Assembly (NCBI GenBank): GCA_002784365.1
Contig: PFKY01000052.1
Coordinates: 1 to 5,295 of the forward strand
Direction of reading: 5' to 3'
Length of the DNA stretch: 5,295 nucleotides
Source of the DNA: Candidatus Wolfebacteria bacterium CG_4_10_14_0_8_um_filter_39_64
GTDB lineage: Bacteria > Patescibacteriota > Minisyncoccia > UBA6257 > UBA9933
Of the stretch, positions 4,062 to 5,295 are shown piece by piece. How positions within the stretch are numbered: position 1 is the stretch's first letter; every line of letters begins with the position of its first letter. The notes below the pieces were generated by a model. It saw only the letters and a list, made by a program, of their open reading frames with translations. It searched no databases and had not been told where the DNA came from. Position numbers and translations under genes: made by a program.

Positions 4062-5295
4062 ATGGAATTCATCAAACAACTCAAAAAGGTTGGCATCGAA
4101 GACGTCCCGGAGGTGGGTGGTAAAAACGCTTCTCTGGGTGAAATGATTAGATATTTAGCGCCAAAAGGAGTGAAAATCCCGGGCGGTTTTGTGGTCACGG
4201 CCACTACCTACCGATATTTTTTAAAACAAACCGGTTTGGACAAATTTATTAAAAAAACGCTTCAGGGTTTAGACACTAAAAACTTTGCTGATTTGGCGGC
4301 CCGGGGAAAATTTATTAGAGAAGCAATTAAATCCGCCGAACTGCCAGACAATCTCAAAAAAGAAATTGTCAAAAATTACCAACTGATGGAAAAAGAATAC
4401 GGTAAAAATGTGGATGTGGCGGTGCGCTCATCAGCCACGGCTGAAGACGTGCCGGAAGCTTCTTTTGCCGGTCAGCACGAAACTTTTTTGAACATCCAGG
4501 GCTCAGAAAATCTTTTGGAAGCGGTTCGCGCTTGTTTTGCTTCGCTTTTTAAAGACCGGGCTATTTCTTATCGGGTTGATAAAGGTTTCAGCCATCTTGA
4601 AGTGGCGCTTTCAGTCGGCGTAGAAAAAATGGTTCGTTCCGACTTGGGCTCTTCGGGGGTGATTTTTACCCTGGACACTGAATCCGGTTTTCCTAATATT
4701 GTTTTAATTAACGGCTCATGGGGTCTGGGTGAAATGATTGTTCAGGGAGAAGTAATACCCGATGAATTTTTAGTGTTTAAAAAAACCAAGGCGGTTATTG
4801 ATAAACGATTAGGCGCCAAAAGCCGGAAAATGATTTATTCTGCTGGTCGCGGCATAAAGAAAACGAGAATTGTACCAACTTCTCAAAAAGAAAAAGAATC
4901 TTTTGTTTTAAACGACCAAGAAATTTTAAAACTGGCCGAATGGAGCGTTCTGGTTGAAGAACATTACAGTAAAAAATACAAAAAATGGATGCCGATGGAC
5001 TTGGAATGGGCAAAAGACGGCAAAACCGGTGAATTGTTTATTATTCAAGCCCGACCAGAAACAGTTCATTCTTTACGCGATTTTTCAAAGATTAAAGAAT
5101 ATGCATTAGCGACAAGCGGCAAGAGACAAGGAACAAGGGCTGTTGTAAAAGGAACTTCTGTTGGCAGTAAAATCGCGGTAGGAAAAGCCCGGGTGATTTT
5201 GGATGCAAAAAACTTAGGCCAATTTAAGGCGGCTGAAATTTTAGTCACTGACATGACCGACCCAGATTGGGAACCGATTATGAAAATTGCCTCGG
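4062..5295 (+). CDS. ppsA: Phosphoenolpyruvate synthase (pyruvate, water dikinase), N-terminal part, 3' partial
   Basis: PpsA converts pyruvate, ATP and water to PEP, AMP and phosphate, opening gluconeogenesis from pyruvate. The visible 411 codons contain the N-terminal ATP-grasp domain: VGGKNASLGEM (18-28), IPGGFVVT (39-46), VRSSATAEDVPEASFAGQHE (121-140), NGSWGLGEMIVQG (217-229), MDLEWAKDG (312-320) and IIQARPETV (327-335). The swivelling phosphohistidine domain then begins (KGTSVGSKIAVGKARVI, then LVTDMTDPDWEPIM). The window ends just before the expected TGG..CHA catalytic-histidine motif; the family usually runs to about 750-850 residues, so the C-terminal half is simply outside. The start is the first ATG, 5 bases after the glycerate kinase stop, and it gives the usual N-terminus. 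A weak AAGG lies at 4047-4050, too far upstream to be convincing. Its place after glycerate kinase suggests joint control of the PEP node. Confidence 0.95.
   Translation, partial: MEFIKQLKKVGIEDVPEVGGKNASLGEMIRYLAPKGVKIPGGFVVTATTYRYFLKQTGLDKFIKKTLQGLDTKNFADLAARGKFIREAIKSAELPDNLKKEIVKNYQLMEKEYGKNVDVAVRSSATAEDVPEASFAGQHETFLNIQGSENLLEAVRACFASLFKDRAISYRVDKGFSHLEVALSVGVEKMVRSDLGSSGVIFTLDTESGFPNIVLINGSWGLGEMIVQGEVIPDEFLVFKKTKAVIDKRLGAKSRKMIYSAGRGIKKTRIVPTSQKEKESFVLNDQEILKLAEWSVLVEEHYSKKYKKWMPMDLEWAKDGKTGELFIIQARPETVHSLRDFSKIKEYALATSGKRQGTRAVVKGTSVGSKIAVGKARVILDAKNLGQFKAAEILVTDMTDPDWEPIMKIAS
5111..5138. repeat. Four tandem 7-base units, RRCAAGN, in the ppsA linker
   Basis: The units are GACAAGC (5111), GGCAAGA (5118), GACAAGG (5125) and AACAAGG (5132). 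The core CAAG is invariant and positions 1, 2 and 7 drift. It encodes ATSGKRQGTR (350-359), a polar, basic segment between the end of the ATP-grasp domain (QARPETV) and the start of the phosphohistidine domain (KGTSVG). It therefore sits in an interdomain linker. It is more degenerate than the arrays in the preceding gene but has the same 7-base period. Confidence 0.7.

Noticed and set aside
5280..5295. PEP synthase truncated or inactive because the catalytic histidine is missing
   Set aside because: The frame is open at the window edge and the missing motif would come immediately afterwards, so this is a boundary effect.

Overview
The window reads as one stretch of a compact bacterial operon, all on the + strand. 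It holds five consecutive genes, and the gaps between them are 10 bases or less, or they overlap by 4 bases. TGA works as a stop at both ATGA overlaps, so the standard bacterial code applies. The A/T-rich composition, minimal intergenic space, near absence of Shine-Dalgarno sequences, short repeat arrays inside coding regions and slimmed-down sugar enzymes suggest a Candidate Phyla Radiation (Patescibacteria) genome, perhaps of the Parcubacteria/Microgenomates type. This assignment is inference: there is no rRNA or marker protein here to confirm it.

Layout: (1) bases 1-109 are the last 35 codons of a gene entering from the left, recognisable as the C-terminal end of a family 1 glycoside hydrolase (beta-glucosidase type). 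(2) 106-1926 encodes a 606-residue fusion of a ten-helix EamA/DMT-type transporter domain and a clan GH-A glycoside hydrolase domain. (3) 1923-2708 encodes a small ROK-family sugar kinase that lacks the usual zinc-binding cysteine motif. (4) 2719-4056 encodes a glycerate 2-kinase of the GckA/MOFRL family. (5) 4062 to the end encodes the N-terminal half of phosphoenolpyruvate synthase (PpsA), cut by the window end just before its catalytic-histidine motif. No stretch of 300 bases lacks a gene, and there are no RNA genes, terminators, IS elements or CRISPR arrays.

Together the genes suggest a carbohydrate-use operon. Glycosidases would release sugars (possibly one acting at the cell surface beside a membrane carrier), the ROK kinase would phosphorylate the hexose, and glycerate kinase plus PEP synthase would act on lower glycolytic/gluconeogenic intermediates (glycerate to 2-phosphoglycerate; pyruvate to PEP).

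The most unusual feature is a set of short structured repeats embedded in frame in the last two genes. Three are arrays with a strict 7-base period: GAAATTN, its reverse complement AATTTCC, and RRCAAGN. One is a 33-base near-perfect inverted repeat, itself made of 7-base-spaced GACGTC hexamers. One is a 20-base perfect palindrome. They appear to fall in variable loops or a domain linker. They look like small inserted or expanded elements tolerated inside enzymes, comparable in concept to the palindromic elements found inside Rickettsia genes.
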